From Haliotis asinina (taxonomy: Eukaryota > Mollusca > Gastropoda > Lepetellida > Haliotidae), in NCBI RefSeq assembly GCF_037392515.1, contig NC_090295.1:16635001-16699000 (forward strand): a stretch of DNA of 64,000 nucleotides, given 5' to 3'. A program made the position numbers and the translations under genes. Of the stretch, positions 50,901-57,600 are shown in pieces. How positions within the stretch are numbered: position 1 is the stretch's first letter; each line of letters opens with the position of its first letter. Below the pieces are notes generated by a model, which worked only from the letters and a program-made list of their open reading frames with translations, searched no databases and had not been told where the DNA came from.

Positions 50901-51101
50901 GCCAAGTTAATTCCGTGTTTATCTACTCATCCATATGACAAAACACTCACTGTTTGATTTCAGCTGAAAAGATTGTTTGTCATCTGATATTTTCAATGAA
51001 TATGACTAATATTTCATTTGCAGGATGAGCTGACAGAATTCGTTACCACAGGAGTATTTGCACCAAAGCACCCAATCAAGCTGAGAGTTGAACTACGTTG
51101 A
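20871..51101 (+). CDS. Cytochrome P450, CYP3 clan (CYP3A-like), 14 exons
   Basis: A haem-thiolate monooxygenase anchored in the endoplasmic reticulum, fed electrons by P450 reductase; the substrate cannot be read from sequence. Fourteen exons (71, 97, 50, 97, 117, 89, 152, 137, 100, 158, 89, 138, 157, 78 bases) with GT-AG introns add up to 1530 bases: 509 codons and TGA, a normal P450 length. In order: N-terminal membrane anchor (residues about 7-24), [18 protein letters not shown] proline-rich hinge, helix C W126xxxR130, helix I AGYETT (320-325), helix K E376-R379, PERF (430-433), and the haem loop [11 protein letters not shown] with Cys454 as the iron ligand. Helix I and haem-loop wording fits CYP3A/CYP5-type enzymes best. 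Nothing looks broken, so the gene should work despite introns crowded with repeats. Introns 1 and 6 are the longest, at about 6.7 and 6.4 kb. Numbered CYP subfamily cannot be assigned without comparison. Confidence 0.95.
21710..23655. mobile_element. TTAA-flanked non-autonomous element, copy 1
   Basis: Starts 'aggggcactgatgcgagcaa' right after TTAA (21706-21709) and ends with the complement, 'gcatcagtgcccct', right before TTAA (23656-23659). A TTAA target suggests piggyBac or a related group. No transposase frame is seen. It is about 550 bases longer than copy 2, chiefly because of a segment between about 22335 and 22810. Confidence 0.85.
23660..25052. mobile_element. TTAA-flanked non-autonomous element, copy 2
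   Basis: Same ends and same orientation as copy 1, sharing 'gtccgtggactgg', 'attgtttttctcccg' and 'aataacacatgtaggttta'-like blocks. It abuts copy 1 with a single TTAA between them; the right-hand TTAA is 25053-25056. Confidence 0.85.
25690..25775 (+). repeat. Short imperfect tandem repeat 'ggcccttttgactttc'
   Basis: Four near-copies of a 16-20 base phrase in P450 intron 1. The matching minus-strand frame reads KVKRAK-type repeats and is not considered coding. Confidence 0.7.
26845..26985 (-). repeat. SINE-A copy, reversed
   Basis: 'gtgagtgaatatggctttac', 'gggaatcgaacccagatctt' and a reversed head; in P450 intron 1. Confidence 0.85.
27355..27590 (+). repeat. SINE-B copy
   Basis: Head 'ccattaagatcaggggtaga', core 'gctgttgatcactggattgt', tail 'aaactcattcattcat'. 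It ends about 65 bases before P450 exon 2. Confidence 0.9.
27657..27753 (+). CDS. P450 exon 2
   Basis: Residues 24-56: [19 protein letters not shown] then [13 protein letters not shown]. Follows 'tttttttttcag'; donor GTAAAT. Carries the proline-rich hinge after the membrane anchor. Confidence 0.95.
27990..28286 (+). repeat. SINE-B copy, near full length with long 'actc' tail
   Basis: The best-kept copy in the window: 'gtcccggggtagaataggcc', 'cgtaagaggcgactaacggg', 'gttgacacatgtcatcggtt' and 'gctgagtgcggcgtaaaact', then about ten 'actc' units at 28239-28286. The long pure tail suggests a young insertion. Confidence 0.95.
28696..29040 (+). mobile_element. MITE family Z, copy 2
   Basis: The ends are reverse complements: 'cctcgatatctccagggtat' on the left and 'ataccctggagatatcgtgg' on the right, about 30 bases each. 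The inside has 'aatcatgcaggggaactctg'. It lies in P450 intron 2. Confidence 0.85.
29238..29287 (+). CDS. P450 exon 3
   Basis: Residues 57-72: [16 protein letters not shown] plus two bases of the next Gly codon. Acceptor 'tttgtgtttcag', donor GTAATG. Short, but the K-YG-VYG pattern is standard for CYP3-clan proteins. Confidence 0.9.
29340..29560 (+). repeat. SINE-B copy
   Basis: 'cagcagcccatgcttgtcat', 'aagaggcggctaacgtgatc' and 'tggactgtctggtcctgatt'; tail lost. Confidence 0.85.
29590..29700 (+). repeat. SINE-B fragment
   Basis: Only the 3' half: 'gctgttgattactggattgt', 'ttatttacagaccgcc' and 'attgctggaacattgct'. Confidence 0.8.
29911..30667 (+). repeat. 124-bp tandem array, six units
   Basis: Units start at 29911, 30035, 30159, 30283, 30407 and 30531, with a seventh cut off after a few bases at 30655. 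Middle units look identical; the last has several changes. Each unit holds a small palindrome, 'aggactgtgagtcct'. It lies in P450 intron 3. Confidence 0.95.
30845..31000 (+). repeat. SINE-B copy, diverged
   Basis: 'gggattaggtggtcaaaatg', 'gactgggttgtcatcatttc' and 'accagattgtctgttctgga'. Confidence 0.75.
31117..31213 (+). CDS. P450 exon 4
   Basis: Residues 73-105: [20 protein letters not shown] then [13 protein letters not shown]. Acceptor 'tacttttcag', donor GTAAGT. Confidence 0.95.
31975..32150 (+). repeat. SINE-A copy
   Basis: 'ggtgggatagcctgatggtt', 'caggttcgattccccacatg' and 'tgatattgctggaatattgc'; in P450 intron 4. Confidence 0.9.
32355..32471 (+). CDS. P450 exon 5 (helix C)
   Basis: Residues 106-144: [20 protein letters not shown], then [19 protein letters not shown]. 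Trp126 and Arg130 form the helix C WxxxR motif that contacts haem propionate. The donor GTATCT opens directly into a CT-rich tract, an unusual setting for a 5' splice site. Confidence 0.95.
32473..32850 (+). repeat. CT-rich simple-sequence tract
   Basis: 'tctctctccctctcc'-type sequence begins at the second base of intron 5 and contains a repeated 'cattgtcaacaacttccttt'-like phrase. Open frames of Ser/Leu or Arg/Glu repeats on either strand are artefacts. Confidence 0.95.
32850..33340 (+). repeat. 38-bp tandem array next to exon 6
   Basis: About a dozen copies of 'gactatatcagttagcaata' plus 'ttgataccttgaaacttt', interrupted once at about 32979-33043. The last unit ends about 20 bases before the exon 6 acceptor, so the branch-point region of intron 5 lies within or beside the array. 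Confidence 0.95.
33359..33447 (+). CDS. P450 exon 6
   Basis: Residues 145-173: [20 protein letters not shown] then ENGEVVDLK plus two bases. Acceptor 'ttatttttgcag', donor GTAAGA. Confidence 0.9.
33575..33662 (+). repeat. SINE-A, left half, cut by the DIRS-type element
   Basis: Head and 'gggttcgattccccatgat' end at 'aaaccccaattttt'. The missing right half resumes at 39041. Confidence 0.75.
33663..39036 (+). mobile_element. DIRS-type tyrosine-recombinase retroelement, broken fossil
   Basis: The element is about 5.4 kb, inserted in P450 intron 6. Parts in order: left inverted terminal repeat (about 33663-33850), gag-like region (about 34200-35580), reverse transcriptase (about 35800-36450), RNase H (about 36830-37200), tyrosine recombinase (about 37700-38340), and right inverted terminal repeat with an internal complementary stretch (about 38755-39036). 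Inverted rather than direct ends and the recombinase point to the DIRS order. It is broken, with several breaks across its coding parts, and the two ends have diverged, so it is an old but still easily recognised copy. It sits inside an older SINE-A. Confidence 0.85.
39041..39100 (+). repeat. SINE-A, right half
   Basis: 'gtgttcccacagcactgtgg' and 'attgctgaaatattgctgaa' continue the copy broken at 33662. Confidence 0.7.
39235..39385 (-). repeat. SINE-A copy, reversed
   Basis: 'gagtatggttttatgctgct' at the reversed tail, 'atcaaacccaggtcttcagc' and 'tagctaccccaccacccc' at the head. Confidence 0.85.
39650..39795 (+). repeat. SINE-A copy ending just before exon 7
   Basis: 'caggtttaattccccacatg' and 'aatgatgctggaatactgct', then 'gtactcactgactg'. 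Its tail ends about 20 bases before the exon 7 acceptor. Confidence 0.85.
39816..39967 (+). CDS. P450 exon 7
   Basis: Residues 174-224: [20 protein letters not shown], then [30 protein letters not shown]. Acceptor 'cgatcatttcag', donor GTACGT. Confidence 0.95.
40216..40317. repeat. Imperfect palindrome (hairpin repeat)
   Basis: Arms 'taataccatttttattaaac...ggtatcaaa' and 'tttgataccaaatc...tttaataaaaatgatatt' surround 'tgagcgaaagcgag'. It lies in P450 intron 7. Confidence 0.8.
40525..40655 (-). repeat. SINE-A copy, reversed
   Basis: 'gcaggggacatcaggaatgg', 'gaaatcgaacccgggtcata' and 'ctgttaccccacca'; it ends about 50 bases before exon 8. Confidence 0.85.
40704..40840 (+). CDS. P450 exon 8
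   Basis: Residues 225-270: [20 protein letters not shown], then [20 protein letters not shown] and EEERA. Acceptor 'gacctttttcag', donor GTGAGC. This is the helix F-G region, normally part of the substrate entrance in this clan. Confidence 0.95.
40890..41095 (+). repeat. SINE-B copy
   Basis: 'aaaccatgcttgttgtaaga', 'gtttgatcactggattatct' and 'ggaatattgctgagtgcagt'. Confidence 0.85.
41110..41370 (+). repeat. SINE-B copy
   Basis: It lies head to tail with the previous copy and shares its private variant 'gatgctgatactgtacagtt', so the two probably arose by local duplication. Confidence 0.85.
41545..41680 (+). repeat. SINE-A copy
   Basis: 'gctgttgggtagacaagtgg', 'acccaggttcaatttcccac' and 'gtgctggtgtattgctcaaa'. 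Confidence 0.8.
41931..42030 (+). CDS. P450 exon 9
   Basis: Residues 271-303: [20 protein letters not shown] then [13 protein letters not shown]. Acceptor 'tttgtttttcag', donor GTAAGT. The VDFLELML start is typical; the acidic, polar end is the variable loop before helix I. Confidence 0.95.
42289..42375 (-). repeat. SINE-A fragment, reversed
   Basis: 'tttagcagtatttcatcaat' and 'cacgcatggtacccatgtag'. Confidence 0.7.
42578..42705 (-). repeat. SINE-A copy, reversed, diverged
   Basis: Long reversed tail 'gagtgagtgagtgagtgagg', then a worn body ending 'cactatgatacccc'. Confidence 0.65.
42710..43655. other. Part of P450 intron 9, no feature recognised
   Basis: A 75-codon frame at 42777-43004 ([20 protein letters not shown] start) has no recognised relative and no splice support; it could be an old repeat. 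Short 'tatatatgtatatac' run near 43276. Confidence 0.35.
43658..44937 (-). mobile_element. Nearly whole Tc1-family DNA transposon
   Basis: The element is 1280 bases between TA (43656-43657) and TA (44938-44939). The ends match as inverted repeats over about 25 bases: 'tagtattcccagaaattatt' on the left and the complement of 'aataatttctgggaacactg' on the right, differing at two outer bases. One transposase gene fills it on the minus strand. It lies in P450 intron 9, antisense to the host gene. Confidence 0.95.
43781..44770 (-). CDS. Tc1-like transposase, DD34E, start region shifted by one base
   Basis: Cut-and-paste transposase. From 44770 to the stop at 43781-43783 the frame is open: [20 protein letters not shown], then a helix-turn-helix [16 protein letters not shown], the GRPRK hook, and a second DNA-binding part. 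The catalytic core has Asp in FFLDES, Asp in [10 protein letters not shown] and Glu in SPDLNPIEN, with 34 residues between the last two. Length is about 330 residues, as expected for the family. The natural-looking ATG at 44767-44769 is one base out of frame with the rest, and an in-frame TGA lies at 44771-44773, so one base has probably been lost in codon 2. Another start (for instance a GTG at 44693-44695) would give 304 residues but cut into the DNA-binding domain. Probably inactive only through this small change. Confidence 0.9.
   Translation of the reverse strand, partial: HGRITAREKRKFILDDFERGEADAKVLACRHGIPLSTVYRTLKNIQTGTGIEHKAGTGRPRKFSVVDRRRLGQIVSRGKLKSVENIRNEMISRGSPQVCNETVRQELQRLNWVKKRGIPSPLMKDAQKEKRLNWCRAHENQDWDNVFFLDESSVWLFPNCVKIWTKDTVKPIYQRPKHSPKFHMWGDISARGVTPLCFFTGNLTKERYVDILNGHLLPTAQTLYEDDWIFQHDNDPKHTARYTKQWLSGENVQVLDWPSHSPDLNPIENVWGVMKDRINKKGLRNIEDMKAEVVQYWDTLSHDYLQTLMGSVPRRIQACIAERGGLTKY
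45205..45350 (-). repeat. SINE-A copy, reversed
   Basis: 'gagcttagttttacaccact', 'cccgaaatggcttcacacat' and 'gaccactaagctaccgc'. Confidence 0.85.
45795..45952 (+). CDS. P450 exon 10 (helix I)
   Basis: Residues 304-356: [20 protein letters not shown], then [26 protein letters not shown] at 320-325 is the oxygen-activation motif with the conserved Thr. Acceptor 'gtttgtctccag', donor GTAAGG. Confidence 0.98.
46045..46300 (-). mobile_element. MITE family Z, copy 3, reversed
   Basis: 'acaaccgagcttgttagtgt' and 'ccagccaagggaggtaataa' are the reverse of copy 1 and 2 phrases. The ends are worn; it is in P450 intron 10. Confidence 0.75.
46410..46620 (+). repeat. SINE-B copy, diverged
   Basis: 'ctaacaggatcgggtggctc', 'gacattgatcactggatggg' and 'ccatataactggaatattgt'. 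Confidence 0.8.
46690..46833 (+). repeat. 72-bp tandem duplication
   Basis: 'atagagtgttttaaaat' to 'cactgctcaaaaagggtttt' occurs twice with a few differences. 'tacactgctcaaaaa' resembles Tc1-type terminal repeats, so this may be a pair of transposon ends. Confidence 0.85.
46901..46989 (+). CDS. P450 exon 11 (helix K)
   Basis: Residues 357-385: [20 protein letters not shown] then TLRLYPVVP plus two bases. Glu376 and Arg379 form ExxR. Acceptor 'cttcctttgcag', donor GTAAGA. Confidence 0.97.
47145..47365 (+). repeat. SINE-B copy, diverged
   Basis: 'ttgttcatcactggattgtc', 'tggtccaggttcaattattt' and 'gatgcagtgtttaaaaaaa'; in P450 intron 11. Confidence 0.8.
47731..47868 (+). CDS. P450 exon 12 (PERF)
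   Basis: Residues 386-431: [20 protein letters not shown], then [20 protein letters not shown] and KFKPE, with two bases of the Arg in PERF. Acceptor 'tttgttatttcag', donor GTAGGC. Confidence 0.97.
48808..48943. mobile_element. Pogo/Tigger-like MITE, 136 bp
   Basis: 'cagtggaagctgtcaaaacc' at the left and the complement of 'gggtttagacagttttcact' at the right, between TA (48806-48807) and TA (48944-48945). The end sequence is of the 'cagtgaaacctgtctaaacc' type I associate with pogo/Tigger elements. It lies in P450 intron 12. Confidence 0.8.
49013..49169 (+). CDS. P450 exon 13 (haem loop)
   Basis: Residues 432-484: [20 protein letters not shown], then [20 protein letters not shown]. Cys454 is the haem ligand in [10 protein letters not shown]. 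Acceptor 'cacattttacag', donor GTAAGA. Confidence 0.98.
49650..49740 (+). repeat. Single-arm relative of the fold-back at 1074-1226
   Basis: 'tttatcgaaacgtcact', then 'aagttgctcatccataaagt' and 'tttgtcctta' match the right half of the fold-back with substitutions. Confidence 0.65.
49768..49975 (+). repeat. 52-bp tandem array, four units
   Basis: 'gtttgtgtttccatccatcc', 'atgtagacatctttatgtgt' and 'tagggtaagc' repeat at 49768, 49820, 49872 and 49924 with almost no change; in P450 intron 13. Confidence 0.95.
50425..50690 (+). repeat. SINE-B copy, near full length
   Basis: 'acctgtgaaggtccggggta', 'gtcattggttcccaatagca' and 'gctgttgatcactggattgt'. Confidence 0.9.
50691..50760 (+). repeat. SINE-B fragment
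   Basis: 'gatcaatgctcatgctgtag' and 'ggattgtctggtccagactc', following the previous copy directly. Confidence 0.8.
51024..51101 (+). CDS. P450 exon 14
   Basis: Residues 485-509: [20 protein letters not shown] then RVELR and TGA at 51099-51101. Acceptor 'atttcatttgcag'. The [14 protein letters not shown] ending is usual for the clan. Confidence 0.97.
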   Translation, partial: DELTEFVTTGVFAPKHPIKLRVELR

Positions 51102-52129
51102 GATCTGTGACTTTGACAAAAAGCAAAAAAAGCAAAAATCTGTATTATCAAGAGGACAAAATGAAGAACATGATTTAATCGCTACATCATAACATGCTAA
51201 TTTTCTCAGTCTGAGTGAACAGTATTATTTGTTACATGAGTCTAACATATTGCGAAAGTGGTCATTCGCACATGCCTTTTCAACTTTCACCTCAAAATGG
51301 TTTGTACCCGAATGATTTTTAATCCCATTTCCCATAGAGTCACTTCCTGCTATTTCCGATACAGTCGCTTCCTGGTGATGCACATGGAGCATGCTACAAC
51401 ATTGTCAACAGGGAGTAAATAGTCACTGAAAATAGCGTTTTTGTCAATATTTAAGGGTGTCAGCTTGCAGAAATATTGGCTAATGGTATCCATGTCATCA
51501 GAAAGCTCTAAGTGTTTATACTGCAGGTCAAATATCTGTGTTTCACACAGATTTTCATTTGTTGAGGGATCAGTGTCAGTGACTGGGGGAACTTAGTATG
51601 TGCTGCAAACCCTGTACTGTAACTGTTGTCTGATTGGTTAAATCCATTCAGTCATCTTGCCTTTGATTGTGCGGTCATAGATTGCTCAAAGGTTACAAGA
51701 AGTGACCTCCACCTTGGGTTTGTTAGACTCAGTAGAGTAACAAATAATACTGAGACTGAGTTGACTTACACTGATTTTCTCAGGAACTCTTGTTTCAATG
51801 TCAGATGATCAGTACTTGTAACATGTGTTTTGAAAGTTTGATACATTTTCAAGAACAGATTTTTATTTAAATCCAATGCCTTGCTCAGCACAGTTGTATT
51901 TAGAGCTGAACAGGCTTTTGTAGTATGCACTCATTGCAAACTTTCAATCAAACATCTTTACACATGATAATTCAAGTTCTAGTTCTATGTCCTTATGCTT
52001 CTTGAATCTGTCTCCAGAAACTTATATACAGCCAAGTCAATATTTGAACGCTTGCGTGCTATATACCCATGCTTGTGGGATCTGTCATAGATGAACTGTA
52101 TAACTTGTGCTATCCTTCCTCCTTGAGTG

Positions 52130-52290
52130 GTGGGTTTGGTTTTACGCTCTTGTTATCAATATTCCAGCAATATCACGGCAGGGAACACCAGAAATGGCCA
52201 TTTCACTCATGTGGGTAGTGGAACAAGTATCTTTAGTGACTCTCACCATGACACAGTGAATAAGTAAAGATGAAGCCAAATTCACTCAAC
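52130..52290 (-). repeat. SINE-A copy, reversed, in the P450 3' region
   Basis: 'tatcaatattccagcaatat', 'cacggcagggaacaccagaa' and a worn head. Confidence 0.85.
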
Positions 52291-52598
52291 CACTACACCA
52301 GACAGTGAATTCAGAGAAAGTGTTCAACTACCTTCTTTTGTGGTATTGTGATGTATCTGAGGCATAGTTGTTATCAGCCTTATAATTATTATTAACATAT
52401 ATCTTGCATGACATTGTGACGTCTTTTATTTGTAGATTTTATTTTTAATATGTATATTTCATGTTGTTGCATATAATAAGTTTTGAATGACATCACTGGA
52501 TGAAATGAGCTTGCATATACAGAATATTCTCATGACATTCAAACTTTGTGTATATGAGAACACATATGTATAAAAATATATATATACCTTTCTTTAGA

Positions 52599-52604
52599 AA
52601 TAAA
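52599..52604 (+). promoter_or_regulatory. Candidate poly(A) signal of the P450 gene
   Basis: AATAAA followed within about 40 bases by T-rich sequence. Confidence 0.4.
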
Positions 52605-52734
52605 TGCTATTTTCAAAATTTTTTACAAGTTTTTACAATTTATGTAATGCTGTGATAACTATTGAATACTGGAACTTATTCATTTACCAAAATACACGTT
52701 GTTTCACATCATTCTGAGTTCCTTGCAGCACGAA

Positions 52735-52820
52735 CCCATGAAGTCCAGGTTAGAATAGATCTTCTGTAACCCATGTTTGTAGAAAGAGGCAACTAACGGA
52801 TCAGGTAGTCAACTATTTAA
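52735..52820 (+). repeat. SINE-B fragment (5' half)
   Basis: 'cccatgaagtccaggttaga', 'atcttctgtaacccatgttt' and 'gaggcaactaacggatcagg'. Confidence 0.75.
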
Positions 52821-52969
52821 TGTACATGTGACCCACGTACAAACCATACAACACATATACTCCCAAATTTGTACATACATACACCGCTGTTCATAACTGC
52901 CTCATTACTGATACGGTAGGCCAGTGGATTGAGTTGTCTCCCCTACAGCCAAAACACCACTACCTGACC

Positions 52970-53115
52970 GAGTTCAGCCATATGCCACTTTAAGCAATAT
53001 TTAAGCAATATCATGGCAGGAGACAACAGAAATGGGCTAATCACACACAGCACCTCTCTTGGGAATAAAGCCCAGATATAAGTACAGATAAGCCAACACT
53101 TTAACCATTGGGTTG
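52970..53115 (-). repeat. SINE-A copy, reversed, diverged
   Basis: 'gccatatgccactttaagca', 'atatcatggcaggagacaac' and 'aacactttaaccattgggtt'. Confidence 0.75.
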
Positions 53116-53119
53116 GGTT

Positions 53120-54535
53120 ATCCTGCCTCTTTACTCTTCACAAGGGAGCATCCATTGATTTCCATTGTTAAAAAATGTAATGTAACGTTTTTACAGAAAA
53201 TTGTAAACACAATAAAACAAATGGACATGTTTCTGTTGTTAATAGTAATTCTTGATATTAAACAAAAACATGCTCATCTCAAACCTAATCTCAACCTGAC
53301 CATTCCAGATATCTGATAAAAATCAATCATATTTGTTCATATAAATAACACTTACATACACAAGGTTCCATATTAAGTCTTTCATGGTTACTGATATGAA
53401 ATCTTTTTAAGTTACTCTCTCTATCAGTCTTGGATACAAGCAAGTGATGAACAAAAAAAACACAATACATATCTAAAACATATTGATGAGAAGAATTACG
53501 GTTTACCGTGAAGATGGGAGTTTGTTCTTGTTTTATGATGAGATTGTTCATAATTGATGGCTGTGTGTGTAGAGGTGAAATGATTTTAAGAGGAGCGATC
53601 TTGCTATGGGAACATAGGAGTGGTCATCAAGTTCGTCCACCTGTACAAAGGGGTGTCACTGATTTTGCACTTGACATCCATGGGCGTCTTTTTCTTCTTT
53701 TTGGGGAGGGTGGGGGTGTAATTAACATTGTATAAGCTCGTCCATAAACATCATCACCACCCACTCAGCCATGAATTATGAATGGTCCCTGATCATAAAA
53801 GGAAACCATCCCATATCTATTCTGTACGGTCTGCCTGAAGTCATTTCAAATGTTTCCTGACTAGATCTGTAGTGATCATAAATGATAAAAATAAAACAAA
53901 ATGTCACAGTTGCAAAATAAAACACAACTGTTGATCAATGAAACAAAATACCTACATTTCTCCACTTCATGATATGTACAAAATATATACAGCTGGGACT
54001 ATATCTTAATGTACCAGGATTCTCTCCACTATATACATAACACAGTCAAGAATAATACATTTGTTCATATTAGAAGTAATGTACTTATAGATTACTAGAT
54101 TCACAGGTATTAGATTAATACCTAATTTTTTTTTCTGATTTGTAAACCAAACAAATATTTTCAGTAATTAAGTGTGACAAGTGTTGCTTTTCACATGGAA
54201 GAACAGATGGCCCAGCCAGTCAGTTCAAAGAGACCGCCATAGCTTTAGGAATGCCAAGATAAACAATAAGCAAGTTCACGCCAACAAATTCCATCAACAG
54301 CAAACCTCAGCAGATTGTTTGCCATTTTACCCAACCAATATTGCCAAAGGAGAGAGGCATTTTGATTTGGGGGCATACATGTACATATATAGTAAAAATG
54401 TAAAGCCCCCGAAAATTGTCTTTCTTTCAGAACCATTTGGAGAGTCAAAGAGGTTATCTGGAACTAATTCATCCTTAAAGTGTCACCGTGACACCCATGC
54501 TGGTTCCATGAATATTTTCATCCAATACATGCACT
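53120..54535. other. Convergent intergenic stretch
   Basis: Lies between the 3' ends of the P450 and SFT2 genes. Part of it (roughly 54100-54535) should be the 3' UTR of the SFT2 gene on the minus strand. I found no clear AATAAA for that strand and no convincing frame. Confidence 0.4.
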
Positions 54536-54641
54536 TCATATAGGAAGTGTTTTCTGTGCTGTTTTTGATGCTGCAGAGTAAAAGATTTTGGTGAAGAATT
54601 TGAGTCCCGTCTGTCCTCCTGGAATGTAGCTGATGATGTAC
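54536..54641 (-). CDS. SFT2D3: SFT2 exon 6
   Basis: From the split Trp codon: YIISYIPGGQTGLKFFTKIF, then YSAASKTAQKTLPI and TGA. Ends the fourth span and the short C-terminal tail. Confidence 0.95.
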
Positions 54642-57600
54642 CTGTGAAGACATGAGACGCAAGTTGAGGTTGTTGAAGTGTTAAGAATTGATGAGCTAGT
54701 GAGTGTAGTTTTATGCTACATTTATCAATATTCCAGCAAATCATGGTGAAGATACCAGAAATGGTCTCCAGACATTGTACCCATGTGTGGAATCGAACCC
54801 GGGTCTTCAGCGTGAGGCCTTAACATTAGTCTTTCAAATCGTCCCGACTGATGTGTGAGTGAGTTTAGTTTTATGCCATATTAACAATATTTATGGTGAG
54901 ATCAGGTATATATTTGAAATTGCACTTACCATACTAATGCTATGACTTGGGCAATGGCAAAAATGACCGTAAATATTGTACTCTTCACCTGCAAAGGACA
55001 GAAAAGTACGGCATACAGGCTAGTTTTACACATTTACAACTATAGTTCTCTTCAGTACACAACAAACAAGTGTCCACTTGACCAAATTTTAGACCAATCA
55101 AGAATATTAATTAGAGGAAATCTGGGATTCAACATTGGCTTCTGGTACCTCGGAGGTATGAAACTCAGCAATTAGATAATATGGTGGACTCTTTATTTCA
55201 TTACAATAGTTTTGAGTCTTATTTCAGCCATTCCTCATAACGGATGTTACATGTCCAGGACTTTTATCCTAATAAAATAAAGACAGAATACCCTGGATAA
55301 CACAGGATGGGATTTCAAAACCTTAATTAATTTGTTGTGGAGTACAAATTACTTGTGTGACAACGTCATCACCTTATTGACATACAAGTGTACATCATAC
55401 ACTCACCCACATAGCAAAGTACAAGGTAAGGAGCATGGTTCCAAAATATGCAGCAGTAAACGGCAATCTTCCAAATGAGAAGAGATGTTTGGCATGATGT
55501 ACAGGGCCCCACAGGAATGAGAAGCTGGTGAGAGATGCATCCATTAAAGTCTTACATGTACAATATCCATAAAGGCAAGGGACAGAAGTATGGTTTTAAT
55601 CCGCTCATAGCAATATTTCAGCTACATCGTGGAAGAGGACATTAGATATGTACCAATGAGGAATCAGACTCATGTTTTTGATGTGATAAGCTACCCCACC
55701 ACCTCAACACAAAATAGAGAAGCTGACATCCATAAATTCTCCTTTTCATGTGTATCCACTTCTAAATGCTCTTTAGAGTCTACAATATCCTTGTCCACAA
55801 TGACTGGGTAGGAGAATAAACTGTAAACCATTGTCTTTAAAGCTAACTGAATGAAATGTTATTTTAACACCACTTGGCTATGACGGAACTTCTTCTTTTA
55901 CCTTTAACCTATCTTGACGATTGAAAAAAAACCATAAACTCTCCTTCTTGAATTTTGAAGATATTTGTCCTGTTTATGAATATTACCATATGGTAAATTG
56001 AATAAGGGTCAACTAGTTCACCTGGAACAGTGAATTCGAGCTATATCATGACATAGTCATGCGGACCTTGAATTCACCACAAGTCTGACACAAGTTTGAC
56101 AATGGGATCAGGTGGTCAGACTCACCAACTTAGTTGATGCTGTTATCGTATCCCAATTGCATATGATGCTCCATATTGTGGTGTTGATCACTGGATTGTC
56201 TGGTCCAGATTCAATTACATGTATTTACAGACTACTGCCATATAGCTGCAATATTGCTTCGAGCAGTGTTAAACAACGACCAATCACCACACGTCTGTCA
56301 AAGAAAAGAGAACTGAAAATACTAAATACTTAATTCTGAGGTGAAAGTTTAGCGCTCACCTGGAAAAAATGAAGAGGCTCCAATCACAACACATCTGACA
56401 GTCAAAGAAAAGAGAACTGAAAATACTAAATACTTAATTCTGAGGTGAAAGTTTAGCTCTCACCTGGAAATAATGAAGAGGCTCCCAAGAGAATATAGTA
56501 AAGCAAATTTCCTTGCTTTCATGAGTAGCAATGGTATGTAGAGGCTAGCCTGAAACATGATACAAGCATATGATATGATACAATACACCATACTGCACTT
56601 GCCCTTGCAACACTGTTGACATCACTTTTATCGACTTTTCTATTTCAGTTTTGATTAACCAGATATAGTGTCAATGTTATTATTGTGATTGGGAAGAAAA
56701 AAAAATAAAACAATTGTCTTTCCACATTTATATTTCACTGACTGCTATATCCTATTACTAGTCACAGTGACAGTAATTTGTCATGTTATAACGCATTTGT
56801 CATGTCATTCAGAATTTCTGTGCCAGTGTCATGATGAAAAAGAGGAGTGAAATATTCTGTTGAAAAATTCATAACATGGAAAGTGAGAGGGCAAAAGATC
56901 ATAAAGTTCTCACCAATGACATACAGAACGTTCCCAATAGTAAGCATGTCACAAATCCCAGAATTCTTTGTTTCTTTGACTGTAAGGGAAAAAAATTAAA
57001 GCTTATAAAACAAAAACAGGTTATATACATAAAATGGCCTACCTTTAGAATACAGCACCACAAACTTTAGAGACATATTACTATTTTAGGTAATTGCAGC
57101 AGGTGATTTTGTTCAAAAGCATGTTCTTGAAACAATGCCCTAGGACGCTGGCATAGCAACAAGGTCGTCAAGCTCAGCGAGTGCGTGTTAGCTCCCCACA
57201 CTGATGTTTCATCTCTACCAGTCATGTCATTACAGAAACCCAACGATGTTGCGAGTTTCCAGAAGTAGTTCCCGGTGGATGCGCAATTTTTCGGAAGCAC
57301 CTGTTTTAAATATTTTTTTCTTTTTTGACTAATATGCTCATATTTCTTTGTATTAAGGGGTATTGAGGTGTTATATTTTGTGTATTTATATATTTTGTAT
57401 TTTTAAATTTAGTAAGAATGACCTACATTGGTCACATTGCCATGTTTTATTATTCGCAGTTTTATATTTCAGTTTCAAACGTAACTATTTGGATCAAATG
57501 AATTATAACTGTAAACTAATATACATATATATCTTTGTTATTCAGAAATTTGCACCATTACAAGGAAATATTTAGTTTCCGAAATGGTAAGAATTCATTA

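Larger units (their letters stand above)
51102..52604 (+). other. Probable 3' untranslated region of the P450 gene
   Basis: There is no further open frame of note. The first clear AATAAA after the stop is at 52599-52604, which would give a 3' UTR of about 1.5 kb containing a reversed SINE-A. Inferred only; the true end needs RNA data. Confidence 0.45.

Noticed and set aside
57067-57300. 77-codon minus-strand frame within SFT2 intron 1, tested as a missing SFT2 exon
   Set aside because: The exon needed between exons 1 and 3 is fully supplied by 56914-56979; this frame has no similarity to the family.
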